This document shows positions 16,890-25,409 of a stretch of 64,000 nt of DNA, one piece after another. The position numbers and the translations under genes were made by a program. This stretch comes from UBA6049 sp965662345 (lineage in GTDB: Bacteria > Bacteroidota > Bacteroidia > Flavobacteriales_G > Salibacteraceae). Each line of letters begins with the position of its first letter. Position 1 is the stretch's first letter. Under the pieces are notes generated by a model. That model searched no databases, was not told the origin of the DNA, and saw only the letters and a program-made list of their open reading frames with translations. The stretch is taken from NCBI GenBank assembly GCA_965662345.1, contig CBFIHE010000005.1:1-64000 (forward strand). The letters are read 5' to 3'.

Positions 16890-18123
16890 TGGCCTCTACA
16901 GGATCTAGTTTAGAGGCAGATAGGGCAGGTACAAATCCAGAAATTAAACCAATACCAGCTGATATTCCAAAACCCAACAAGATGTTACCTGTGGATAGCA
17001 TGATGGTGAAATCTGTAAAAAGTGTCATAGCGGTTCCTGCCAAGAAAATAACAAACAACCCTAAGCCTCCACCAATCATACAAAGAAGCACCGCCTCTGC
17101 TAAGAACTGTGAAAGTATGAATATGCGTCTAGCACCTAGTGCCTTTTGAATACCAATGATGCTGGTTCGCTCTTTCACAGAAACAAACATAATATTGGCA
17201 ATTCCAAAGCCACCTACCAAAATGGAAAAGCCCCCAATCACCAAGCCTACTAAATTGATAAAAGCAAAAAACTCATCAAATCCACGCGACAAAATGCTCA
17301 CTTCATTTAAGGCAAAATTGCCATCTTCCTTAGGGGTTAGTCTGCGCAGCGAGCGCATAATAATAGTGACTTCATCTTTCAACTCGGTGAGACTCACACC
17401 TTCCTTCGCTTTCACAAAAATATTAGGAGATAACCAACGGTTGCGTAAGTCTACCATTGTCTTCGCATAGTTCACAGGAATAAGCACTGTTTCATCTAGG
17501 CTCATCCCAATCATGCTCTCTCCTTCTCGGGCAAAAACACCAACAATAGTTGCAGGCCTGCCATCAATCTTCACTGTTTTGCCAATTGGGTTAATGCTGC
17601 CAAATAAAACGTATGCCACATAGTCTCCAATCATACAAACTGGTCTACCGCTTCTAAATTCTTGAAGGGTAAAATACCTACCAGCCGATAACTCTAAGTT
17701 CCTCACCTGGTTGTAATCTGGGGTAATGGCTTCTATCTTTTGGTCTTCAATGCTGTTTGCGTTATACTTAATTACCTTCCTAAAATCTACCAAGAACCCA
17801 GATGCACTTGCCAAGGCACTGCGCTCTGCAATACCGTCAAGTTCTTTTAAGCTCACTTCTGGTCTGCTCACGTAATCCCACCAAGGGTAGTCGCCACCAA
17901 AAGCCCAGGGCCATTTTTGAACGTAAATTACGTTGTCTCCCAGTTCTTCAATGCTACTTCTGATCTCGTTCTCTAAAGAATCTACCAGAGTAAACACACT
18001 AATAATGGAAAAAATACCAATGGTAACTCCCGTGAGTGAAAGTAGGGTGCGCAACTTATTTACCACCAATGCTCTAACCGCAAAAAGCGCACTTTCTTTA
18101 AGCATTTGTAAGGGTGCTAACAT
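16879..18123 (-). CDS. MacB/FtsX-type ABC transporter permease
   Basis: 414 residues. An N-terminal transmembrane helix (about 25-47, in LLSLTGVTIGIFSIISVFT) is followed by a large periplasmic MacB-type domain (about 50-270) and a C-terminal FtsX domain with three helices; SVKERTSIIGIQKALGARR is the typical cytoplasmic loop. MacB-type permeases work with an ATPase, a periplasmic adaptor and TolC to export peptides or drugs, or drive envelope machinery mechanically. No ATPase gene is adjacent. A TolC/adaptor pair lacking a pump lies at 58838-61533, a possible but unproven partner. Divergent from purH. Confidence 0.88.
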   Translation of the reverse strand: MLAPLQMLKESALFAVRALVVNKLRTLLSLTGVTIGIFSIISVFTLVDSLENEIRSSIEELGDNVIYVQKWPWAFGGDYPWWDYVSRPEVSLKELDGIAERSALASASGFLVDFRKVIKYNANSIEDQKIEAITPDYNQVRNLELSAGRYFTLQEFRSGRPVCMIGDYVAYVLFGSINPIGKTVKIDGRPATIVGVFAREGESMIGMSLDETVLIPVNYAKTMVDLRNRWLSPNIFVKAKEGVSLTELKDEVTIIMRSLRRLTPKEDGNFALNEVSILSRGFDEFFAFINLVGLVIGGFSILVGGFGIANIMFVSVKERTSIIGIQKALGARRIFILSQFLAEAVLLCMIGGGLGLFVIFLAGTAMTLFTDFTIMLSTGNILLGFGISAGIGLISGFVPALSASKLDPVEAIRQ

Positions 18124-18217
18124 GATTTCAAAAGTAATTTAATCCAAACGTTGATAACGTACCGCTCATCACAATTAAAAACTGTTCAAAACCCTTGAAA
18201 ACAAGCCACTCCGTTCG

Positions 18218-18248
18218 TTGTTCGGGCAGGCTAAAATCCCTACTATTG
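18218..18248 (+). promoter_or_regulatory. Probable purH promoter
   Basis: TTG at 18218-18220 and TACTATTG at 18241-18248 (one mismatch to TAnnTTTG), spaced by 20 bases. It lies 22 bases before the ATG. The -7 element also sits in a small hairpin (CCTAC-TATT-GTAGG). I see no recognisable purine riboswitch. Confidence 0.45.
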
Positions 18249-18269
18249 TAGGCTTATAGCAATACACGC

Positions 18270-19793
18270 ATGGAGTCTTCAAAAAAAATCAAAAAAGCTT
18301 TAGTATCAGTATTTTACAAAGACGGACTAGCACCCGTTGTTCAAGAATTACACGCCCAAGGCGTGGAGATATACAGCACAGGGGGTACCCGCACGTTTAT
18401 TGAAGACTTTAACATACCTGTTGAAGCCGTTGAAGATTTAACTGGTTATCCATCTATCCTAGGAGGGCGTGTAAAAACGCTTCACCCTAAAGTTTTTGGT
18501 GGAATTTTAGCAAGAGGTAATAACCCTAAGGATGCTGAAGAGTTAGCAGAATTTGCCATTCCCGCTTTTGACGTAATCATAGTGGATCTTTATCCATTTG
18601 AAGAAACGGTAAAAAGTGATGCTGATCACCAATCGATTATTGAGAAAATAGACATAGGTGGCATCTCACTCATACGTGCTGCTGCCAAAAACTATGCAGA
18701 TACACTCATTTTGTCTTCTAGAGAACAATACGCTCCTTTCTTGGAATTGCTAAAAAGCCAAAACGGCAGCACAACAGAAAACCAAAGAAGAACCTACGCC
18801 ATGGACGCGTTCAACGTGAGTTCGCATTATGATACAGCCATTTACAATTGGTTTGCAGGCAATACTGCAGATGCGTACAAACGCAGCTACACTTCTGGCA
18901 AAACTTTGCGATATGGAGAAAACCCACACCAACAAGGCACTTTTTACGGAGATTTGAGCGGCATGCTTGAGCAATTGCATGGCAAAGAGCTTTCGTATAA
19001 CAACTTATTAGATATTGATGCCGCGGTTAACCTAATCGCAGAATTTAACACCTGTACGTTTGCTATCTTAAAGCACAATAATGCCTGCGGACTAGCTGTT
19101 CGTGATACCTTAAAAGAGGCATATGCCGATGCATTGGCTGGAGACCCTGTTTCTGCGTTTGGAGGTGTTTTAATAACCAACCAAACCATTGATTCAGATA
19201 CGGCAGCTGAAATAGATAATTTGTTCTATGAGGTGCTTATTGCGCCAGATTTTGCGCCAGAGGCATTGGAAATTCTTACCAAGAAGAAAAATCGCATCCT
19301 GCTCAAGCTCAAACATACCCAGTTGCAAGATAAACAGGTCCGTACCATTTTGAATGGTGTGCTGGTACAAGACAGAGACGCGAAGTCTGAAACAAGTACA
19401 GACCTAACTACTGTCACCAAAAAAGCACCATCAGCTCAAGAAACAGCAGATATGTTGTTCGCAAGCGTTGTGGTAAAGCATACGAAGAGTAATGCCATTG
19501 TACTTGCCAAAAACAACCAGTTGTTGGCATCGGGTACAGGACAAACATCTCGTGTAGATGCTCTTCGCCAGGCCATACACAAAGCCAAAAGTTTTGATTT
19601 TGAATTAGAGGGTGCAGTTATGGCCAGTGATGCCTTCTTCCCTTTCCCAGATTGTGTGGAAATTGCAGATGAAGCAGGTGTTACTGCGGTCATTCAACCA
19701 GGCGGTAGCATTAGAGATGAAGATTCTGTAAAACACTGCGATGAGCACAACATGGCCATGGTTACCACAGGAACTCGCCATTTCAAACATTAA
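18270..19793 (+). CDS. purH: Bifunctional AICAR formyltransferase/IMP cyclohydrolase
   Basis: 507 residues, full length; carries out the last two steps of IMP synthesis. The N-terminal cyclohydrolase (MGS-like) domain shows ALVSVFYKDGL, STGGTRTFIED, GGRVKTLHPKVFGG and KIDIGGISLIRAAAKN. The C-terminal formyltransferase domain shows LRYGENPHQ, KHNNACG, DPVSAFGG and a late VIQPGGSIRDEDSV, the usual ending. The mreB gene starts 50 bases downstream with no terminator between, so read-through into the cell-shape cluster is possible. Confidence 0.98.
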   Translation: MESSKKIKKALVSVFYKDGLAPVVQELHAQGVEIYSTGGTRTFIEDFNIPVEAVEDLTGYPSILGGRVKTLHPKVFGGILARGNNPKDAEELAEFAIPAFDVIIVDLYPFEETVKSDADHQSIIEKIDIGGISLIRAAAKNYADTLILSSREQYAPFLELLKSQNGSTTENQRRTYAMDAFNVSSHYDTAIYNWFAGNTADAYKRSYTSGKTLRYGENPHQQGTFYGDLSGMLEQLHGKELSYNNLLDIDAAVNLIAEFNTCTFAILKHNNACGLAVRDTLKEAYADALAGDPVSAFGGVLITNQTIDSDTAAEIDNLFYEVLIAPDFAPEALEILTKKKNRILLKLKHTQLQDKQVRTILNGVLVQDRDAKSETSTDLTTVTKKAPSAQETADMLFASVVVKHTKSNAIVLAKNNQLLASGTGQTSRVDALRQAIHKAKSFDFELEGAVMASDAFFPFPDCVEIADEAGVTAVIQPGGSIRDEDSVKHCDEHNMAMVTTGTRHFKH

Positions 19794-19843
19794 ATTGATT
19801 AATTTCACCAAGCATTACGAACGAGTAGAGGAGTAAGAACTTC

Positions 19844-20866
19844 ATGGGGCTATTTGATTTTTTCACGCAGGAGATTGCCATTGACTTGGGCACAGCAAAC
19901 ACACTAATTATTCACAACGATAAGGTTGTGGTAGACGAACCTTCTATTGTTGCTCAAGACCGCGCATCGGCTAAGATTATTGCCGTGGGTAAGCAGGCTC
20001 AAAAGATGCACGGCAAAACCCATGAAGACATCAAAACCATCCGTCCGCTTAAAGACGGTGTAATTGCAGATTTTCACGCAGCAGAACACATGATTCGCGG
20101 GATGATCAAAATGATTAACCCAGGTAAACGCATGTTTCAGCCCTCGCTGAAAATGGTTATTTGTATTCCTTCTGGTATTACTGAGGTTGAAAAACGTGCC
20201 GTTCGCGATTCTGCAGAGCATGCGGGAGCTAAAGAGGTTTACCTTATCCACGAACCAATGGCTGCGGCTATTGGTATTGGCATAGATGTAGAAGAGCCCA
20301 TGGGTAACATGATCATTGATATAGGTGGTGGTACTTCTGAAATTGCGGTTATTGCCTTAGGGGGAATTGTTTGTGATAAAAGTATCCGCGTTGCGGGTGA
20401 TGAATTCACAGGAGACATTGAAGATTACATGCGTAGGCAGCACAACATTCTCATTGGAGAGCGCACTGCTGAGCGTATTAAAATTGAAGTGGGTGCCGCA
20501 TTGGTAGATTTAGAAACTCCGCCAGATGAATTTGCCGTACATGGTAGAGACCTCATGACTGGTATCCCTAAAGAAATTAAAGTTTCGCACGTAGAAATTG
20601 CACATGCGTTGGATAAGTCCATCTCTAAAATTGAAGAGGCTATATTATCTGCTTTAGAAATGACTCCTCCAGAGCTTTCAGCAGATATATACAAAACAGG
20701 GATTTATTTAGCAGGTGGTGGTTCCATGCTTCGTGGCTTAGATAAGCGTATCAGTATGAAAACCAAATTACCCGTTCATGTGGCAGAAGATCCACTTAGA
20801 GCTGTAGCTCGCGGAACGGGTATCGCACTCAAAAACGCAGAGCGATTCAAATTCTTAATCAAATAA
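19844..20866 (+). CDS. mreB: Rod shape-determining actin-like protein
   Basis: 340 residues. MreB polymerises along the inner membrane and guides lateral cell-wall synthesis. Actin-fold ATP-binding motifs are intact: phosphate-1 IDLGTANTLI near residue 14, phosphate-2 DIGGGTSEIAVIALGG near 160 and the adenosine motif YLAGGGSMLRGL near 290. First gene of the mreB-mreC-mreD-mrdA-rodA cluster. A strong intrinsic terminator lies between it and mreC, which would make MreB more abundant than the rest. A purine-rich AGAGGAG is 17 bases upstream of the ATG. Confidence 0.98.
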   Translation: MGLFDFFTQEIAIDLGTANTLIIHNDKVVVDEPSIVAQDRASAKIIAVGKQAQKMHGKTHEDIKTIRPLKDGVIADFHAAEHMIRGMIKMINPGKRMFQPSLKMVICIPSGITEVEKRAVRDSAEHAGAKEVYLIHEPMAAAIGIGIDVEEPMGNMIIDIGGGTSEIAVIALGGIVCDKSIRVAGDEFTGDIEDYMRRQHNILIGERTAERIKIEVGAALVDLETPPDEFAVHGRDLMTGIPKEIKVSHVEIAHALDKSISKIEEAILSALEMTPPELSADIYKTGIYLAGGGSMLRGLDKRISMKTKLPVHVAEDPLRAVARGTGIALKNAERFKFLIK

Positions 20867-20872
20867 CAAGTT

Positions 20873-20896
20873 AGCGGGTAGTTTACCCGCTTTTTT
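20873..20896 (+). terminator. Intrinsic terminator between mreB and mreC
   Basis: AGCGGGTA at 20873-20880 and TACCCGCT at 20884-20891 form an 8-bp stem with a GTT loop, followed by T to 20896. It lies 6 bases after the mreB stop and 10 before the mreC ATG, so it probably attenuates transcription within the operon. Confidence 0.85.
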
Positions 20897-20906
20897 GTAG
20901 CGGTTC

Positions 20907-21740
20907 ATGAGAAACCTCGTCAACTTCATAGCGCATTATCATGCTACGTTTTTGTTCGTACTACTGCAGCTTTTAGGCTTTGGGATGCTGTTTACGTTCA
21001 ATAACTACCATAACATTCGCTTTTTAAGCTCAACGGCAGAAGTATCAGGAGGTTTCTATTCTGCTCTCAATAATTTCACAGAGTATATCCATTTAAAAGA
21101 GGCCAATACTGTTTTGGCAGAAGAAAATGCCGCCTTACGCGAGATGCTTGAGTCATCATACATGCAAGAGGGCAAACAATTCATACCTCTTGTAGACTCT
21201 ACACTTAGTCGCAAATATGCTTTCACCCCAGCAAAGGTGATCAACAGCACCGTAAACAAAAGAAACAACTTCCTCATCTTAAATCAGGGCTCAGTAAATG
21301 GCTTAGAAGCTGGTATGGGCGTACTGCAAGGTGAAAATGCCGTTGGAATAGTAACAGAAACAAGCGATCACTACGCAACGGTTATGCCTTTACTTCATGG
21401 CAGAGCAAAGTGGAGCGGCAGGCTTAAAAATCAGCGTTTCTTTGGGCTAGTAACTTGGGATGGCTATAATCCTAATTTGGCACAACTCAATGATATACCT
21501 ACCCACGTAAATGTTCAACCAGGTGATAGTGTGGTTACCCGTGGTGGTGGCGGAGTATTCCCTGAGGGGATGCTTATTGGAACGGTAGAAAGCATGAAAG
21601 AAGACCCTTCAACAGGTTTCTACATTATTCAGCTCAAGATTGCTACCGATCTCCGCAGTATTCAATACGTTTACATAACTGAGAATTTGTTCTTAGATGA
21701 AATCAATGCCCTGGAGTCTAAAGCGGAGGAACTACCATGA
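20907..21740 (+). CDS. mreC: Rod shape-determining protein MreC
   Basis: 277 residues. A single transmembrane helix near residues 12-32, a coiled coil around residues 60-90 (KEANTVLAEENAALREML) and a periplasmic double beta-barrel with the typical VNKRNNFLILNQGSVNGLEAGMG (split as KRNNFLILNQGS and GLEAGMGV) and PGDSVVTRGGGGVFPEG. MreC links MreB to PBP2/RodA. Its stop overlaps the mreD start (ATGA, 21737-21740), so it is translationally coupled. The only nearby upstream signal is the mreB terminator. Confidence 0.96.
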   Translation: MRNLVNFIAHYHATFLFVLLQLLGFGMLFTFNNYHNIRFLSSTAEVSGGFYSALNNFTEYIHLKEANTVLAEENAALREMLESSYMQEGKQFIPLVDSTLSRKYAFTPAKVINSTVNKRNNFLILNQGSVNGLEAGMGVLQGENAVGIVTETSDHYATVMPLLHGRAKWSGRLKNQRFFGLVTWDGYNPNLAQLNDIPTHVNVQPGDSVVTRGGGGVFPEGMLIGTVESMKEDPSTGFYIIQLKIATDLRSIQYVYITENLFLDEINALESKAEELP

Positions 21741-22255
21741 TTGGAACCATTGCCAGTAACTTTGGGAGGTTTGTATTCTTCATTCTATTGCAGGCACTCA
21801 TTTTAAACAACATCCGTTTAGGTGGCTATCTCAACCCATATGCTTATATCTTCATACTCTTGGCACTTCCATTAGAGTTCCCAAGATGGGCCAATTTACT
21901 GGTAGGAGCGTTAGTTGGTCTAACCTTAGATCTTTTTACGCGCACTCCAGGTATGCACACCACGGCTTGGATATTCTTAGGTTACATAAAGCCCGTGCTG
22001 CTGCGCTTATTAGCTCCGCGTGAGGGTTATGAGTTTGGCACCACTCCTACCATAAAAGACCTTGGTATTACTTGGTACCTCACCTATGCTGGCATTCTTA
22101 CTTTTCTCCACCATATCTTTCTTTTTATGGTAGAAGCCTTTAGCTTTGATTTGTTCTGGTTCACCCTGAGTAAAGCCCTACTTAGCTCTCTACTCACCCT
22201 TCTTCTTCTGGTGATTTTTCAGTTCTTGATGGTAAGTCAAAAACAATCAAACTAA
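21737..22255 (+). CDS. mreD: Rod shape-determining membrane protein MreD
   Basis: 172 residues with about five hydrophobic segments, and the MreD pattern near the start (LQALILNNIRLGGYLNPYAY) plus GLTLDLFTRTPGMHT. An integral inner-membrane component of the elongasome. Overlaps mreC by 4 bases, and its stop abuts the TTG start of the PBP2 gene. Assignment rests equally on sequence and synteny. Confidence 0.93.
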   Translation: MIGTIASNFGRFVFFILLQALILNNIRLGGYLNPYAYIFILLALPLEFPRWANLLVGALVGLTLDLFTRTPGMHTTAWIFLGYIKPVLLRLLAPREGYEFGTTPTIKDLGITWYLTYAGILTFLHHIFLFMVEAFSFDLFWFTLSKALLSSLLTLLLLVIFQFLMVSQKQSN

Positions 22256-24094
22256 TTGGATAAGTACGAAAACAGACGATTTCTAATACTCGCCATTATC
22301 TTATTGGTGGGCAGTATTTTTTTGTTCCGCTTGTTCTATATTCAGGTAATAGACGACACCTATAAAACCTCTGCAGACAATCAAGCGCTGCGCTATGTAA
22401 CGCAATACCCTGCCAGAGGTATTATATATGATCGCAATCGTAAGTTACTTGCTTTTAATGAAGCGGCTTACGACCTAATGGTTACCCCGCGACAAGTTTC
22501 AGCAGATATAGATACCCTGGCATTTTGTGAATTGGTTGGGGTTGATACAGCGTCATTTGTAGAGCGAATTACGAAGGCAAAGAAACATTCACGTTACAAG
22601 GCATCTGCTTTTGAAAAGCAAATTCCAGCAGATCAATGGGCCGTTATTGCTGAACAGCTTTATCGCTTTCCAGGCTTTCATGGAGAAAAACGTACGTTAA
22701 GACGCTATCCTGAACCCGTAGCAGCTCACGTTCTGGGTTACATTAGCGAAGTAAGTGATAGAGATATAGAGCGTGATTCATACTATGAACCTGGTGATTA
22801 TTTGGGCGTATCGGGTTTGGAGAAAACCTACGAAGGCGATTTACGCGGCATACGCGGTATGAAGGTGTTAATGGTAGATGTACATAACTCTGTAAAAGGC
22901 AGCTACCGCGATGGTGCTTTGGATAGTATACCTGTACCGGGTGAAAACCTTGTTTCTACGCTAGACCGAGAATTACAACTCTATGGAGAACGTCTTATGC
23001 AAGGCAAAAAAGGCAGTATTGTAGCTATTGAACCTAGCACGGGCGAGATATTAGCCATGGTATCTGCACCCAGCTACGACCCAAATCTACTCGTGGGTAG
23101 GGCTCGATCTGGTAACTATACCCTTTTGGTAAAAAATGATTCGCTAGATCCATTGTTCAACCGGGCAATTAATGCGGTATACAGACCAGGTTCTATTTTT
23201 AAGCTGGTACAATCACTCATCGCTCTGCAAGAAGGTGTAATAACACCCAATACGCGTATCCTTTGCAACCGCGGCATTATTGCTTGCCATGGCTCTCACA
23301 CCAACGATGATTTAAGAGGAGCTATTCAGCACTCCTGCAACCCATACTACCATCAAGTGTACAAACGCTTAATTCAAGGCGGAAGAGCAAACAGTATTTT
23401 TGATGATAGTCCGCTAGGACTAACCGTTTGGCGAGATTACGCATTAAGTTTTGGGTTAGGAACCAAGTTGAAGACAGACATTACTGGAGTAAAAGCAGGG
23501 TTTGTGCCCGATGTGAATTTCTACAACAAGTGGTATGGTGAACGCAGATGGGCATTTTCTACCATTTATTCCAATAGTATTGGTGAAGGCGAGCTAGGCG
23601 TTGTACCCATTCAAATGGCTAACTTGGCCTGCATCTTGGCCAATAGAGGCTATTACTACACTCCTCACCTGGTAAAACAACGAGGTGAACACCCCAAAAG
23701 AGAAGAGTACCAACAACGCAATTACACCAAAATAGACAGCGTTCATTTCCAAACCGTTTTAGATGCATTGGAAGCCGTGGTGAACGAACCAGGAGGTACG
23801 GCAAGAAGAGCTCGAATTGACAGTATTGTGGTATGCGGAAAAACGGGTACAGTTCAAAATCCCGATAGACCAGATCACTCTGTATTTATGGCTTTTGCTC
23901 CCAGAAACAATCCCAAAATTGCGATTGCTGTTTATGTTGAAGAAGCGGGTTTTGGAGGAACATGGGCTGCTCCTATTGCTAGTTTAATGATGGAAAAGTA
24001 CATCAAAGGCAGTATCTCTAACCCAGCAAAAGAGGAACGCATCTTTGATGCAAATTTTATTAACCTTCCCAAAGAAGAAAATGCAACGGAATAG
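22256..24094 (+). CDS. mrdA: Penicillin-binding protein 2 (elongasome transpeptidase)
   Basis: 612 residues. One N-terminal transmembrane helix (about 9-31), then the PBP dimerisation domain and a class B transpeptidase domain. The active-site triads are present: SIFK (Ser313-Lys316) in YRPGSIFKL, SCN in QHSCNPYYH, and KTG (Lys529-Gly531) in VCGKTGTVQ. It cross-links peptidoglycan strands made by RodA during lateral growth. Translation starts at TTG immediately after the mreD stop; no ATG is nearby and the residues just after fit the family start. The last 14 bases overlap rodA. Confidence 0.97.
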   Translation: MDKYENRRFLILAIILLVGSIFLFRLFYIQVIDDTYKTSADNQALRYVTQYPARGIIYDRNRKLLAFNEAAYDLMVTPRQVSADIDTLAFCELVGVDTASFVERITKAKKHSRYKASAFEKQIPADQWAVIAEQLYRFPGFHGEKRTLRRYPEPVAAHVLGYISEVSDRDIERDSYYEPGDYLGVSGLEKTYEGDLRGIRGMKVLMVDVHNSVKGSYRDGALDSIPVPGENLVSTLDRELQLYGERLMQGKKGSIVAIEPSTGEILAMVSAPSYDPNLLVGRARSGNYTLLVKNDSLDPLFNRAINAVYRPGSIFKLVQSLIALQEGVITPNTRILCNRGIIACHGSHTNDDLRGAIQHSCNPYYHQVYKRLIQGGRANSIFDDSPLGLTVWRDYALSFGLGTKLKTDITGVKAGFVPDVNFYNKWYGERRWAFSTIYSNSIGEGELGVVPIQMANLACILANRGYYYTPHLVKQRGEHPKREEYQQRNYTKIDSVHFQTVLDALEAVVNEPGGTARRARIDSIVVCGKTGTVQNPDRPDHSVFMAFAPRNNPKIAIAVYVEEAGFGGTWAAPIASLMMEKYIKGSISNPAKEERIFDANFINLPKEENATE

Positions 24095-25397
24095 AGCCAA
24101 TATATGGGGTGATATAGACTGGGTGTTGGTCATCCTCTTCTTGGTATTGGCGCTAATGGGGTGGGTGAATATCTACGCGGCTTCTTACAATGAAGAGCAC
24201 AGCTCTATTCTAGACTTTTCCATGAATTATGGAAAGCAGCTCATTTGGATTTTGGCAGGCTTGGTCATTGGCTTCGTAATTATGTTGGTAGATGTGCGCA
24301 TTTACGAGCGTTTTGGCTACGTCTTTTACGGAATTACCACCTTTCTTTTGCTCTTGGTATTGGTGGTGGGTACGGAGATTAAGGGTGCGAAAAGTTGGTT
24401 TACCATTGCGGGAGCGGTTAGCTTACAACCCTCTGAATTTGCCAAAATGGGTACGGCATTAGCCGTGAGTAAGTACATGTCTGGCATAAACGTAAAAATA
24501 TCAGACATACGCTCTAGACTCACTTTATTTACCCTTTTGGGAGTTCCAGGAATTCTTATTACCCTTCAACCCGACCCTGGTTCTACCTTGGTTTACCTCT
24601 CCTTCATTTTTGTAATGTACAGAGAGGGATTATCTGGTAATATCTTATTACTCGGACTCATAAGTGCCGTTCTCTTCATTCTTACCCTTATTCTCAAACA
24701 AACCGAAGTAGGACTTCCTTTTACAGACTTTGCCCTAAACGGAAAATACGGTTTGGTCATTGCCCTGGCGCTCATTGGCTTTACGGGCTATTTGCTCATT
24801 AAACGCTACAACAAAAAAGCATGGCGTGCCCTACTTTTTGGCACCTTGCTGAGCATTGGCTTTGTGCTGAGCGTAGATTATGTATTTGATAATCTGTTCA
24901 AAGACCGCCACCGCAACCGTATTAATGAGTTGTTGGGTATTATATCAGATCCAACGGGAACGGGGTACAACCAACATCAAAGTAAAATTGCCATTGGCTC
25001 CGGTGGGTTTAGCGGTAAAGGGTTCTTAGAGGGTACCCAAACCAAGTTCAATTTTGTACCGGAGCAAAGCACAGATTTTATTTTCTGTACCGTGGGTGAA
25101 GAGTGGGGTTTTCTTGGCTCACTTACGGTAATTACACTCTTTGTATTTCTACTGGTGCGAATCATTTTTATAGCAGAACGGCAACGCTCCAAGTTCTCAC
25201 GCATTTACGGGTATAGTGTGGCCTCTATTCTTTTCTTTCACTTTACTATTAACATTGCCATGACCATTGGTTTGGCACCTGTAATTGGTATACCGTTGCC
25301 CTTTTTTAGTTACGGGGGTTCTTCGCTTTGGGGCTTTACCCTATTGCTCTTTGTATTTATAAAACTAGATTCTGAGCGCAAGAATGTGTTGAGCTAG
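24081..25397 (+). CDS. rodA: SEDS peptidoglycan glycosyltransferase RodA
   Basis: 438 residues from the ATG at 24081, chosen because it gives the usual short hydrophilic N terminus (MQRNRANIWGDIDW); a longer frame reaches 24045 inside mrdA. About ten transmembrane segments. SEDS signatures include the AAGAVSLQPSEF-like IAGAVSLQPSEFAKM, the long periplasmic loop GTGYNQHQSKIAIGSGG, FVPEQSTDFIF and the C-terminal PFFSYGGSSL. RodA polymerises lipid II into glycan strands with PBP2. It overlaps mrdA by 14 bases and ends the operon; the convergent T9SS gene ends 12 bases later. Confidence 0.97.
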   Translation: MQRNRANIWGDIDWVLVILFLVLALMGWVNIYAASYNEEHSSILDFSMNYGKQLIWILAGLVIGFVIMLVDVRIYERFGYVFYGITTFLLLLVLVVGTEIKGAKSWFTIAGAVSLQPSEFAKMGTALAVSKYMSGINVKISDIRSRLTLFTLLGVPGILITLQPDPGSTLVYLSFIFVMYREGLSGNILLLGLISAVLFILTLILKQTEVGLPFTDFALNGKYGLVIALALIGFTGYLLIKRYNKKAWRALLFGTLLSIGFVLSVDYVFDNLFKDRHRNRINELLGIISDPTGTGYNQHQSKIAIGSGGFSGKGFLEGTQTKFNFVPEQSTDFIFCTVGEEWGFLGSLTVITLFVFLLVRIIFIAERQRSKFSRIYGYSVASILFFHFTINIAMTIGLAPVIGIPLPFFSYGGSSLWGFTLLLFVFIKLDSERKNVLS

Positions 25398-25409
25398 GCA
25401 CCGTTCTCC

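Noticed and set aside
18124..18269. Possible purine riboswitch upstream of purH
   Set aside because: Only a 5-bp hairpin is visible, with none of the conserved purine-aptamer loops.
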